A DNA stretch of 64,000 bases from Methylomonas rapida (GTDB lineage Bacteria > Pseudomonadota > Gammaproteobacteria > Methylococcales > Methylomonadaceae): contig NZ_CP113517.1 in the NCBI RefSeq assembly GCF_024360925.2, positions 4,320,001 through 4,384,000 on the forward strand, read 5' to 3'. A model generated the notes under the pieces. That model was not told the DNA's origin. It was given only the letters and a program-made list of their open reading frames with translations, and did no database searches. A program made the translations under genes and the position numbers. Shown here piece after piece: positions 53,464-63,009 of this stretch; the stretch's first letter is position 1, and every line of letters starts with the position of its first letter.

Positions 53464-54597
53464 AGTTCGAAACCTTCAAAGCCGGTTCCTGGCAATCGCG
53501 CTATCAATACAAATGCTTCGAACCGGTGCCGGTCAATCACGCGTGGATTTGGGAAGACCCGGTCATCAACACCTTGCTGGAGCAAGCCACCCGTGCGCTG
53601 GGCCGAACTGAATGCATTTTCGCTGATCGTGCCGGACATCGATCTGTTCATTCAAATGCACGTCGTCAAGGAGGCGCAAACCTCCAGCCGTATAGAAGGT
53701 ACACAGACCGGCATCGACGAGGCCTTGATGCCGGAGGAACAAATCCTACCGGAAAAGCGCAACGATTGGCGCGAGGTGCGCAATTACATTGACGCGGTCA
53801 ATGTCGCCATCGAGGAGTTGAGCCGCTTACCGTTGTCCAACCGGTTACTCAAGCACACCCATGCCATTTTGATGCAGGGCGTGCGCGGCGAGCATAAACA
53901 ACCGGGCGAGTTTCGTTCCAGCCAAAACTGGATTGGCGGTTCGAATTTGATGGACGCGGTGTTTATTCCGCCGCACCCGGATAATGTGGCGGAATTGATG
54001 GGCGATTTGGAAAAATTCTGGCACAACGAAGCCATCACCGTGCCGCATTTGATCCGCATCGCTATCAGCCATTATCAATTCGAGACCATACATCCGTTTT
54101 TGGATGGCAACGGTCGCATCGGTCGTTTGTTGATTCCGTTGTATTTGGTGAACAATGGTCTGCTGGCCAAGCCTTCGTTATATTTGTCCGACTTTTTCGA
54201 ACGCAACCGCGCCAGCTATTACGACGCCCTGATGCGGGTACGGATGAGCAACGATTTGATTCACTGGGTTCGCTTTTTCCTGGGCGGCGTGGCACAGACC
54301 GCCAGCAAAGGCCGTGACGTATTCCGGCAAATATTGGCGCTCCGCAACGAAATTGATAACCAGTTGATCGGTTTGGGCAGTAAACGTGCCGTCAACATGA
54401 AGCAATTGCTGAATTTGCTGTACCGCAAGCCGGTGATTGTGGCGAGCGAAGTGGAAAAATTTTTGGCAGTGAGTACGCCCACCGCCAATGCGCTGATCAA
54501 GGAACTGGAACGCATGGGTTATTTGAAAGAGATTACCGGTCAGCAACGCAGCCGGATTTTTTCGTTTGAACCTTACCTTAAATTGTTCGTTAGTTAA
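53460..54597 (+). pseudogene. Fic-domain protein, frameshifted
   Basis: The N-terminus starts at ATG 53460 (MKFETFKAGSWQSRYQY) and the rest is in another frame from about 53600. One extra C in GGGCCGAA (53600-53607) explains it: without it the sequence reads RALGELNAFSLIV. The Fic core HPFLDGNGRIGR, inhibitory-helix-like SSRIEGTQTG and a C-terminal winged helix (VSTPTANALIKELERMGYL) are intact. Fic enzymes transfer AMP to proteins. A shorter start at GTG 53593 could still give a 334-aa product. Sequencing error should be excluded. Confidence 0.85.
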
Positions 54598-54640
54598 GTA
54601 AAATGACTTTTTCTTAACTAATCTTGGAATTAAGTTAAGA
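54590..54640. promoter_or_regulatory. Inverted repeat upstream of hsdR3 (operator candidate)
   Basis: TTAGTTAAG (54590-54598) and CTTAACTAA (54613-54621) are perfect inverted repeats, and a further half-site TTAAGTTAAG lies at 54631-54640. They span the fic stop and the leader of hsdR3. The Fic protein's own winged helix is a plausible binder. Confidence 0.55.
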
Positions 54641-54658
54641 AACAATAAGGACATCTGA

Positions 54659-57600
54659 ATGGCCCAAACCACCGAAAAAGCCTTCGAAAGCTATGTCGAG
54701 CAAATGCTGCTGGCCAAAGGCTGGCAACCGGGTTCGGTAAAAGACTGGGATAAGGAACTGGCTTTATTTCCTTCACAAATTTTCGAATTTATCGCCGCCA
54801 CCCAAACGCCGCTTTGGGACAGCATGCACGAACAGCATGGCGCTAATCTGCAAGCCCTGTTAATCAAAGAGCTGGTTAAGGAACTGGCGATTAAAGGCTC
54901 GTTGCATGTGTTGCGACACGGCTTCAAGTTTTACGGCAAAACCTTCCGGCTGGCCTATTTCAAACCGGCGCACGGTTTGAATGCCGAGGTGCTGGAACAT
55001 TATCAACAAAACCGGCTGACAGTGACTCGGCAAGTGCCTTGCCATCCGGGCGACCACAGTACGCTGGACATGTTGTTTGCGGTTAATGGTTTACCGGTGG
55101 CAAGCTGCGAGCTGAAAAACCCTTGGACTGGGCAAAACTGGCGGCACGCAGTAAATCAATACCGCAACGACCGCAATCCGCGCGCGCCGTTGTTTGAGTT
55201 TAAACAGCGGGCGCTGGTGCATTTTGCCGCCGACCCGGACGAAGTCCACATGACTACCCGGCTAGCGGGCAAAAAAACCTTTTTCCTGCCCTTCAATCGC
55301 GGTAGCCACCCAGGCGAAGTAGTTTGCGGTGCGGGCAATCCGCAGCATCCGTCCGGTTACCGCAGTGGTTATTTCTGGGAAGAAGTGCTGGAACGTGAGC
55401 AGTTTTTGGACATTCTCGGTAATTTTATTTTCATCGAGCGCAAGGAAGAAAAAGTCGACGACGGCAAGGGCGGCAGCCGCCTGCTGCAAAAAGAAGCGGT
55501 GATTTTTCCGCGCTATCACCAGCTCGATGCCACCCGGCGACTGCTATCTGCCGCGCAATTGGAAGGCCCAGGTCAGAATTATCTGATCCAGCATTCGGCC
55601 GGCAGCGGCAAGACCAATTCGATTTCTTGGTTGTCGCATCGTTTGGCCAGTTTGCATGATGGCAACGATCACAAGGTGTTTGATTGCGTGATTGTGATTA
55701 CCGACCGGCAAGTGCTGGACAGGCAATTGCAGGACGCGATTTATCAAATCGAACACGCGCAAGGGGTGGTCAAGGCCATTGATCAGGATTCCAAGCAATT
55801 AGCGGCGGCACTGATTGATGGCACCAAGATCGTGATTACCACCTTGCAGAAGTTTCCGTTTGTGTTGCGCGGCTTATTGCATGCCGCTGGCGCGGATAAT
55901 ATCGACGCAGCGGATGAGATGGCCAAAAAGCAGGCCAAAGCCTGGGAGCAAGAGATAGCCAAGCGTCGTTACGCGGTGATCGTCGATGAAGCGCACTCGT
56001 CGCAAACCGGCGAAACGGCCCGAGAACTCAAGTCGATTTTGGGGGCGACTGCCGCCAACGGTGAAGACGACGAAATCGATTTTGAAGACCGTTTGAATCA
56101 AGTCATGGCTTCGCGTGGTCGCCAACCCAACATCAGTTTTTTTGCCTACACCGCCACTCCGAAGGGCAAGACCTTGGAGCTGTTCGGTCGTGTCGGCCAC
56201 ACCGGCAAGCCAGAACCTTTTCATCTATACAGCATGCGTCAAGCCATCGAGGAAGGTTTTATTCTGGACGTGCTGCAGAATTACACGACCTACAAAACTT
56301 ATTTCAAATTGGTCAAAGCCATGGAGGACGACCCGAACCTGCCCAAGAAAAAGGCGGCACGGGCTTTAGCCAAATTCCTGGTATTGCATCCCACCAATAT
56401 TTCGCAAAAAATCGAAATCATCGTCGAGCATTTTCGCAACCATGTTAAGCATCATTTGGGCGGCCAAGCCAAGGCCATGGTGGTGACCGGCTCTCGGCTG
56501 CAGGCCGTCAAATACATGCAGGCGTTTCAGGCCTATATCGAGCAACACGCTTACCACGATGTACAGGCCTTGGTAGCGTTTAGCGGTACGGTGCTCGACC
56601 CTGACAGCGGCCAGGAATACACTGAACCAGGCATGAATACCGACAGCGTGACCGGTAAAGCGATCGGCGAAAAGCAATTGCCGGAGCGTTTTAATTCGCC
56701 CGATTATCAAGTGCTACTGGTGGCTAACAAGTACCAAACCGGTTTCGATCAGCCGAAGTTGATGGCGATGTATGTCGATAAACGCCTGGATGGCGTGCAG
56801 GCGGTGCAAACCTTGTCGCGCCTGAATCGCATGCTGCCGGGTAAGGAAGCGCCGTTCGTGCTGGATTTTGTCAATGAAGCTGATGACATTTACCGCGCAT
56901 TCAAACCTTATTACGACGCCACCAGCTTACAGGAAACGTCCGACCCGGCTTTGCTGGAACAGGTCAAACATGACTTGGACAGCATGCAGGTTTATTACTG
57001 GAACGAAGTGGAAGCGTTTGCCCGTATTTTCTACCGATCACCCAATAAGCAAAATCCGGCTGATCACGCCCATTTGCAACGCCATTTACAACCGGCAGTG
57101 GACCGGTTCAAGGCGATAAGCGATGAAGAGCAGCGCTCGGTGTTTCGCGATAAGTTAAGCGGCTATGTCAATGTGTACGCGTTTTTGAGTCAGATCATGC
57201 CGTATGCCGATCCTGATCTGGAAATGCTGTATAGCTTTGGCCGCTTGTTGTTGCCTCATTTGCCGCTGGATAGAGATAACACCAACGTCAAGCTGGGCGA
57301 CGAAGTCGATTTGCAATATTACCGGCTGCAACGGGTGTTTTCCGGCGCAATCGATCTGGCGGATGAGCATGGCGAGTACACGGTAAAAAGCCCGACCGAT
57401 GTTGGCACCAGCAAAACCAAGGACGAAAAAGCCCCGTTATCGGAAATTATCGAGATGTTGAACAACCGGTTTGGCACGAACTTTACCGAAGAAGACCGCT
57501 TATTCTTCGAGCAAATCAAAGAAAAAGCCACCAATACACCCGAGGTGATCCAGCTACGGCAAGCCAATCCGTTTGACAAGTTTCAACTGGGCTTGCGGCA

Positions 57601-57796
57601 AATGTTGGAGGACTTAATGATCAAACGCATGCACGAAAACGACAAAATCGTCACTCGTTACATGGACGACAAGGCGTTTGAGAATGCGGCGTTTGCGGTG
57701 TTGTCGAAGGTTATTTCGACAGCATTCCTCAAGCCAAGGGTTAGACCGGATCGCAATGTTCAAGACCTATCCATTAATGACGGCAATAACGTCTAG
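54659..57796 (+). CDS. hsdR: Type I restriction enzyme R subunit, system 3
   Basis: A 1045-aa HsdR. Nuclease Asp137 and Glu151-Leu-Lys153 (CELKNP); Walker A in HSAGSGKTNSIS; DEAH in IVDEAHSSQTG; motif VI TLSRLNRM. AAGGA lies about 9 bases before the ATG. The last roughly 18 residues (KPRVRPDRNV...) look foreign to the family and suggest that the original 3' end was replaced at about 57720. Confidence 0.92.
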   Translation: MAQTTEKAFESYVEQMLLAKGWQPGSVKDWDKELALFPSQIFEFIAATQTPLWDSMHEQHGANLQALLIKELVKELAIKGSLHVLRHGFKFYGKTFRLAYFKPAHGLNAEVLEHYQQNRLTVTRQVPCHPGDHSTLDMLFAVNGLPVASCELKNPWTGQNWRHAVNQYRNDRNPRAPLFEFKQRALVHFAADPDEVHMTTRLAGKKTFFLPFNRGSHPGEVVCGAGNPQHPSGYRSGYFWEEVLEREQFLDILGNFIFIERKEEKVDDGKGGSRLLQKEAVIFPRYHQLDATRRLLSAAQLEGPGQNYLIQHSAGSGKTNSISWLSHRLASLHDGNDHKVFDCVIVITDRQVLDRQLQDAIYQIEHAQGVVKAIDQDSKQLAAALIDGTKIVITTLQKFPFVLRGLLHAAGADNIDAADEMAKKQAKAWEQEIAKRRYAVIVDEAHSSQTGETARELKSILGATAANGEDDEIDFEDRLNQVMASRGRQPNISFFAYTATPKGKTLELFGRVGHTGKPEPFHLYSMRQAIEEGFILDVLQNYTTYKTYFKLVKAMEDDPNLPKKKAARALAKFLVLHPTNISQKIEIIVEHFRNHVKHHLGGQAKAMVVTGSRLQAVKYMQAFQAYIEQHAYHDVQALVAFSGTVLDPDSGQEYTEPGMNTDSVTGKAIGEKQLPERFNSPDYQVLLVANKYQTGFDQPKLMAMYVDKRLDGVQAVQTLSRLNRMLPGKEAPFVLDFVNEADDIYRAFKPYYDATSLQETSDPALLEQVKHDLDSMQVYYWNEVEAFARIFYRSPNKQNPADHAHLQRHLQPAVDRFKAISDEEQRSVFRDKLSGYVNVYAFLSQIMPYADPDLEMLYSFGRLLLPHLPLDRDNTNVKLGDEVDLQYYRLQRVFSGAIDLADEHGEYTVKSPTDVGTSKTKDEKAPLSEIIEMLNNRFGTNFTEEDRLFFEQIKEKATNTPEVIQLRQANPFDKFQLGLRQMLEDLMIKRMHENDKIVTRYMDDKAFENAAFAVLSKVISTAFLKPRVRPDRNVQDLSINDGNNV

Positions 57797-57850
57797 CTTG
57801 CTTTCACTGATTGGCGCGCTTCTTGGAGTGCTTGCGTTGTGGTCAGCAGT

Positions 57851-58164
57851 GAACAAAATGAGGTGAAAAAATTTGCAAGGTTAGGCTTGGATATAGTGCC
57901 ACACCGGAAAAAGATGGTGGAACGTGACTTGGAGGCCGAATTTAAAATGAAAACAATCCCTTCCGCTTGGTAATAGTCTGCGCCATGTGGATTACCGGTT
58001 TTGATGTGCCGTGTGTATCGACAATGTATTTGGATAAACCCATCAAGGGTCATACCTTGATGCAAGCCATAGCTCGCGCGAACCGGGTCTATGACGATGA
58101 GAAAGAAAACGGCTTGATTGTCGATTATGGCAATGTTTATAAGCAATTGAAAAAAGCTTATGCC
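57851..58164 (+). pseudogene. Decayed fragment of another hsdR
   Basis: The first part encodes EQNEVKKFARLGLDIVPHRK, then a frameshift near 57955, then [19 protein letters not shown] and [20 protein letters not shown], the motif V-VI region of Type I R subunits. It differs from hsdR1-3, so it is left from a fourth system. Confidence 0.85.
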
Positions 58165-58181
58165 ATTGCCGAGCTTTTTTC

Positions 58182-58385
58182 TCACACATTCCTTACCGCT
58201 CGATTCGCATATTGCCGCCGCCTTTGTTCCGCATTACGCAAAACTTGACGCCGCGCAATATCGCCGGCTTGCGACCATTGGCAAATTTCTTCCAGCGACC
58301 GAAAGCAACCCAGACAGATATTCTCGTCATTCAAACAGCAATTACGCACACAGGGCGACGCCACATTCTTTTCCGGTTCAGCCAT
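58182..58385 (-). CDS. DUF1289 protein
   Basis: A 67-aa protein from ATG 58385. [20 protein letters not shown] carries the Cys motif of DUF1289 (a small, possibly Fe-S or zinc protein) followed by [16 protein letters not shown]. It overlaps the ribF stop by 8 bases. Common in proteobacteria; function unknown. Confidence 0.85.
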   Translation of the reverse strand: MAEPEKNVASPCVRNCCLNDENICLGCFRSLEEICQWSQAGDIARRQVLRNAEQRRRQYANRAVRNV

Positions 58386-59319
58386 GGCTATTTCCGGCAA
58401 AAAAGGCCTGTGCCGCCTCGACGTCTAGCTTGATTTGACTTTTCAGCGCCGCCAAGGAATCGAAACGCACCTCGTCGCGCAATTTGGCCTTGAAATGCAC
58501 TTCGACATAGTGGCCGTAAATGTCCCGATTGAAATTGAAAAGATGCGTTTCCAGTACGGCTCTGGCACCGCCGGCCACGGTGGGCCGAGTGCCCAGATTG
58601 GCGACACCTTGCATTTCGCCGTTGTCCAGGCCGGTCATCGTCACCGCGAACACGCCCACTAGCGGAGTGTTCTTGCGCAGCATCTCCAAATTAGCGGTAG
58701 GAAATCCCAGTTGCCGCCCTCTTTTATCGCCGTGCGCCACGCGGCCGCATACCGAATAGTCCCGGCCCAACAGCGTTTTGGCCAAGGCCAGATCGCCCTC
58801 GCCCAAGGCATCGCGAATCAGCGTGCTGCTGACGCGCAGGCCACCGATTTCAAAGGAATGCGTGGCCTCCACCGTAAAGCCCAATTCCTGACCTCTATGT
58901 TGCAACAAGGCAAAATTACCGCGCCGGGCCTTGCCAAAATGAAAATCGTCGCCGATCACCAAATGCTTGATGTTGAGCTTGCCGATCAGAATATCGCGAA
59001 TGAAGCGCTCGGCATCGACGTCGGCAACCGTACGGTTGAACGGCATGACCAGCAATTCATCAATCGGCAGCCGGGCAAATTGAATGGTTTTTTCGCGCAA
59101 TCGAGTCAGGCGGGACGGCGCATGATCGCCGAGAAAGTATTCCAAGGGCTGCGGCTCGAACACCATCGCCACGACCGGCAAATTCAAACTCCGGCCACGT
59201 TCGGCCAGTTTTTCAATCACTTGTTGATGGCCCAGATGCAGGCCGTCGAAATTGCCTATGGTCAGCACACAGCCGTTACGCAACGGCTCAAGATGATTCA
59301 AACCCCGAATTAAGCGCAT
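58378..59319 (-). CDS. ribF: Bifunctional riboflavin kinase/FAD synthetase
   Basis: A 313-aa enzyme that phosphorylates riboflavin to FMN and adenylates it to FAD. The N-terminal FAD synthetase domain has GNFDGLHLGHQQV; the C-terminal kinase has DKRGRQLGFPTANL. ATG 59319 (MRLIRGLNHLEPLR) fits family starts; the in-frame ATG at 59382 does not. Followed by the DUF1289 gene. Confidence 0.95.
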   Translation of the reverse strand: MRLIRGLNHLEPLRNGCVLTIGNFDGLHLGHQQVIEKLAERGRSLNLPVVAMVFEPQPLEYFLGDHAPSRLTRLREKTIQFARLPIDELLVMPFNRTVADVDAERFIRDILIGKLNIKHLVIGDDFHFGKARRGNFALLQHRGQELGFTVEATHSFEIGGLRVSSTLIRDALGEGDLALAKTLLGRDYSVCGRVAHGDKRGRQLGFPTANLEMLRKNTPLVGVFAVTMTGLDNGEMQGVANLGTRPTVAGGARAVLETHLFNFNRDIYGHYVEVHFKAKLRDEVRFDSLAALKSQIKLDVEAAQAFFAGNSHG

Positions 59320-59472
59320 GATTGGTTCGATAGCAAAAGCGTGGATTTTATCAGTAACCGACTTTTTACGTGCAAGACGCAAGCGAATCGCCTGTCATTG
59401 ACGACGTTTATCTTGGCCCACCCTTCATCCCTTATAATGACCACCCAACTCCCGCCAACCGTCAGCCTTGCG

Positions 59473-60465
59473 ATGATAAACACCCTGTATATCGAAACCG
59501 CCGTCGAGCATCACCCGCGCGTGGAAGCTATCCGGCGGCGTTTTCCCGAGGCCAGGATCGTTTCCTGTGACCGCTACGGCGAGGTTTTCAACCCCAAGGC
59601 GCAAAATTTTCGCCTGCAAAAGCAGCAACCGGCGTTGATCCTGGCCGAGAAATACCAAAGATTCGTGTTACCGACGCCGGCTGGCTACGGCATCGGCGGC
59701 CAGCGCAATTATTATTTCTCGCATATGCTGAATTGCCTGTACGACTGCCGCTATTGTTTTTTGCAAGGCATGTATCAATCGGCCAATTACGTGTTGTTCG
59801 TGAACTTCGAGGATTTTCAGCAGCACATCCGCCAAGCCTGCGCACAAGCGCCCGATGAAGACGTCTATTTTTTTTCCGGCTACGACTGCGACAGCCTGGC
59901 CTTCGAGCCGGTGACGGGCTTTGCCGAGTCGTTTTTGCCATTGTTTGCGGAACTACCCAACGCCTGGCTGGAACTACGCACCAAGAGCACGCAAATCAGA
60001 AGCCTGATGCACCGTGAGGTAATTGACCGCTGCGTGGTCGCCTTCAGCTTGTCGCCGGATACGGTAGCCAACAAAGTGGAAGCCAAGGCCCCGAGCGTGG
60101 CCAAACGCATCGAAGCCGCCGCCAAGTTACAGCAACAGGGCTGGCCCATCGGCTTGCGCTTCGATCCGATGATTTACCAACACGACTACCGCCGGCTTTA
60201 TCAAGCCTTGTTCGAGCAGGTCTTCGCGGTCATCGATGCCGACGCGCTGCACTCGGTCAGTCTGGGCGCATTTCGTCTGCCGGAACAATATTTCAAGAAA
60301 ATCCACAAGCTGTACCCGGAGGAAAAACTGTTCGCTAGCCCGCTGCAAACCACCGCCGGCATGGTGTCCTATCGAGCCGATCTGGAACAATCGATGATGG
60401 CCAATTGTGGTGCGATGCTGTTGGAATACATCCCGCCAGCCAAGTTTTTCCCATGCAGTCTATGA
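59473..60465 (+). CDS. SPL-family radical SAM protein
   Basis: A 330-aa protein similar to the spore photoproduct lyase family found in non-spore-formers. The CxxxCxxC cluster is in CLYDCRYCFLQ, which binds the [4Fe-4S] cluster used with SAM. Also FNPKAQNFRLQKQQPALILA and LRFDPMIYQ. ATG 59473 is chosen because family sequences start near MINTLYIETA; an earlier ATG at 59437 is inside a TATAAT-like -10 (59433-59438). DNA repair function is inferred. Confidence 0.85.
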   Translation: MINTLYIETAVEHHPRVEAIRRRFPEARIVSCDRYGEVFNPKAQNFRLQKQQPALILAEKYQRFVLPTPAGYGIGGQRNYYFSHMLNCLYDCRYCFLQGMYQSANYVLFVNFEDFQQHIRQACAQAPDEDVYFFSGYDCDSLAFEPVTGFAESFLPLFAELPNAWLELRTKSTQIRSLMHREVIDRCVVAFSLSPDTVANKVEAKAPSVAKRIEAAAKLQQQGWPIGLRFDPMIYQHDYRRLYQALFEQVFAVIDADALHSVSLGAFRLPEQYFKKIHKLYPEEKLFASPLQTTAGMVSYRADLEQSMMANCGAMLLEYIPPAKFFPCSL

Positions 60466-61166
60466 CACGCACGGTACTGGTGACGGGCGCCAGCTCCGGC
60501 ATCGGCCGGGCGATTGCCGAACGCCTGTTGCGGCACGGTCACACCGTGATCGGCACCTCGCGCGATAGCCGGCGTTTCACCACGGCGCATCCCCATTTCC
60601 ACGCCGCAGAACTGGATTTGGCGGAAACCCGGCAAATACCTACGTTTGCCAATCGCTTGCAGCAGGATTTTCCCGCGCTGGATGCGGTGGTCTTCGCCGC
60701 CGGTTTCGGTCAATTCGGCGGTTTGGAGCAGTTTTCCTATCAGCAGATCGAAACCCTGCTGACGGTCAATTTCACGGCCCAGGCTTTCCTGACCCGCGCG
60801 CTACTGCCCCGGTTAAAACGAAAGACTCAAGCCAATCTGCTTTACATCGGCTCGGAAGCGGCTTTGAAAGGCAGCCGCAACGGTAGCATCTATTGCGCCA
60901 GCAAATTCGCGCTACGCGGCTTCACGCAGGCGCTGCGGGATGAATGCGGCAAAACCGGGGTTAGGGTATCCCTGATCAATCCCGGCATGGTCGATACGGC
61001 GTTTTTTGAAACCTTGCATTTCGCCCCCGGCAGCCAACCGGGTCAGGTTTTGCTGGCCGATGACATCGCCGATGCCGCTCTTTATATCCTGCAGGCCGGC
61101 TTGCATTGCGCCATCGATGAAATCAACCTGAGCCCGGCCAGCAAGGTCGTGGAATTCAAAAAGTAG
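60462..61166 (+). CDS. Short-chain dehydrogenase/reductase
   Basis: A 234-aa SDR with the NAD(P)-binding TGASSGIGRA motif, AAGFGQFG and catalytic YCASK with an upstream Ser (IGSEAALKG). The ATG overlaps the SPL stop (ATGA); a start at 60453 is also possible. Substrate unknown; coupling with the SPL-like gene suggests a shared transcript. Confidence 0.9.
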   Translation: MTRTVLVTGASSGIGRAIAERLLRHGHTVIGTSRDSRRFTTAHPHFHAAELDLAETRQIPTFANRLQQDFPALDAVVFAAGFGQFGGLEQFSYQQIETLLTVNFTAQAFLTRALLPRLKRKTQANLLYIGSEAALKGSRNGSIYCASKFALRGFTQALRDECGKTGVRVSLINPGMVDTAFFETLHFAPGSQPGQVLLADDIADAALYILQAGLHCAIDEINLSPASKVVEFKK

Positions 61167-61405
61167 CCCGAGATTCGCCCCCGCTTGAGTCAAGGATTCC
61201 ATGCAAAATAACTTCCGCACTTTCTTTTCTCCCTCGCCCTGTGGGCGGCGTAACAATAAAAAATGCCAGCGTCACTCGGTTAAAGCTATGGATTTGGTTG
61301 AAAATAATTTCCCGCACTCCGGCCTCAATGCCGTTTTAAAACCGGCTCCACTCAAAACGTTGCGCGTCATTCCATTCAAGCCGGCCCAGCTTTTACCACG
61401 CTTCA
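61167..61405. other. Short noncoding gap
   Basis: Between the converging SDR and secreted-protein genes; no gene or clear terminator is seen. Confidence 0.5.
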
Positions 61406-61816
61406 TTAGCGAGGTGGCGGCAGGAGATTGCGGGCACCGGACTTCAGGCTGTCGGCGCCTTGGTCGATGATCGCGTCGACCGGATTTTGCGGAGAGCCAT
61501 AACGGGGATCGCCATAGCGCGGATCGGAATATCTTGGGTCGCCATATCGCGGATCTCCATAACCTTGCGGTTCGTGCATGTCGTGACGCTCTTCGGACCG
61601 CTCCCGGCCTCGCTCGCTGGATTCCAAAGCCTGTTTGTTGGTGTTTTCCCAGCGTGATTCGGTCTGACGTTTTGCCTTGTATTGACCTTTGCCTTTTTCA
61701 TGGCGCACTTGGGCGTGCTGCTTTCCTTTTGCCTGTTCCTTACCTTTCGCCAGCACCGGATTGCCGATTAACATTGCCGAGATAAAGAGGGCGATTAATG
61801 GGGCGATTTTGTTCAT
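61406..61816 (-). CDS. Small secreted protein with tandem DPRYG repeats
   Basis: A 136-aa protein with a signal peptide (MNKIAPLIALFISAMLIGN...VLAKG), a Lys/Gln/Arg-rich middle, and five tandem copies of a GDPRY/SDPRY pentapeptide. AGGAG lies 8 bases before the ATG. Probably periplasmic; no known function. Confidence 0.8.
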   Translation of the reverse strand: MNKIAPLIALFISAMLIGNPVLAKGKEQAKGKQHAQVRHEKGKGQYKAKRQTESRWENTNKQALESSERGRERSEERHDMHEPQGYGDPRYGDPRYSDPRYGDPRYGSPQNPVDAIIDQGADSLKSGARNLLPPPR

Positions 61817-61965
61817 TTTAGCGCTCCTATTGTTTTTTTCCGCCTAACTATAGCCGATTATTTTTGACCCGGCGGCAATTCCCACGAAATTTCGGTTTGA
61901 CGGATAACGGCCACAGCCGGCACACTCCCACCGGTAATCCATTTAACAGCCATGAGGACATTGTC

Positions 61966-62976
61966 ATGAGTAATCAAGCAAAATTGCGCTGGGGCATAGT
62001 GGGCGCCGCGCGCGTCAATGAACGTTTGCTGCCGGCCATCGTCGAAGCATCCAATGCAGAGCTAGTGGCGATAGCCAGCCGTCGGCCCGGCGCGGCTGCG
62101 GAAACCTTGAGGAAATACGCCCCCTGCTATCCCGGTATTCACGCCTATGACGATCTGGAGACCGTGTTGACCAATCCCGACGTGCAAGCCGTCTATTTAC
62201 CGATGGCCAATCACGAGCATGCGGAATGGGCACTGCGAGCCATCGCGCACCGCAAACACGTGCTGGTCGAAAAACCGATGGCCTTGACGGTGACCGACAT
62301 AGACGCGATCGAGACCGCCGCCCGTCGTTATAAAGTCAAGGTGATGGAAGGTTTCATGTACCGCTTCCATCCTCAACACGTCCGAGTGATGGAGATTTTG
62401 CGCTCCGGCATGATAGGCGAAGTGCGCTCGGTGCGCGCCAGCTATTCGTTCATGATGCGTCCGGCCAGGATGTATCGATTGGCCGAGCATGTCGAACGCG
62501 GCGGCGGCGCGATGTGGGACATCGGTTGCTATGCCATCCATTCTTTGCGGATGTTTTTCGAGCAGCCGCCCTTGGCCGTGACCGCGATGGCCAAATATGT
62601 CGAGAGCGGTGCCGATATTTCCACCAGCGGCATCCTGGATTATGGCGACGGCCGCTTTGCGCACTTTGATTTCAGTTTTGAACGCGCGCGTCGTTGCGAA
62701 TACGAAATCGTCGGCACGCAAGGGGGCTTGAAATGCCATGTGGTCTGGCAATTGCCGGGCGATGTGCCGGTGATTTCCTGGTGGACCGAGGATGGCCGCC
62801 AGGTCGAGGAGCGTATGCCGGCTTCGAATCACTTCAAACTGGAAATCGAGCATTTCAGCGATTGCGTGTTGAACGATAGGGAACCGGCCTTGTCGCTGGA
62901 CGACGCCCGCGATAATTGCCGCGTCATCGTTGCGGCGCTGGAGTCGGCGGCCAATGGGCAAGTGGCGAAAATTTAG
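61966..62976 (+). CDS. Gfo/Idh/MocA-family oxidoreductase
   Basis: A 336-aa NAD(P)-dependent oxidoreductase. GIVGAARVNERLLPAI is the Rossmann start, VLVEKPMAL the conserved EKP, followed by the typical C-terminal beta domain (GAMWDIGCYAIHS). ATG 61966 is preceded by GAGGAC; the in-frame ATG at 61864 is not supported. Substrate probably a sugar derivative; not determined. Confidence 0.92.
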   Translation: MSNQAKLRWGIVGAARVNERLLPAIVEASNAELVAIASRRPGAAAETLRKYAPCYPGIHAYDDLETVLTNPDVQAVYLPMANHEHAEWALRAIAHRKHVLVEKPMALTVTDIDAIETAARRYKVKVMEGFMYRFHPQHVRVMEILRSGMIGEVRSVRASYSFMMRPARMYRLAEHVERGGGAMWDIGCYAIHSLRMFFEQPPLAVTAMAKYVESGADISTSGILDYGDGRFAHFDFSFERARRCEYEIVGTQGGLKCHVVWQLPGDVPVISWWTEDGRQVEERMPASNHFKLEIEHFSDCVLNDREPALSLDDARDNCRVIVAALESAANGQVAKI

Positions 62977-63009
62977 CGCCGCACCCGATAGGTGCCCAGA
63001 TAAATCGAC

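Noticed and set aside
14075-57796. BREX, DISARM or other multi-gene defence systems
   Set aside because: No PglX/PglZ, BrxC or DrmA-like genes were seen; the genes fit ordinary Type I R-M systems.
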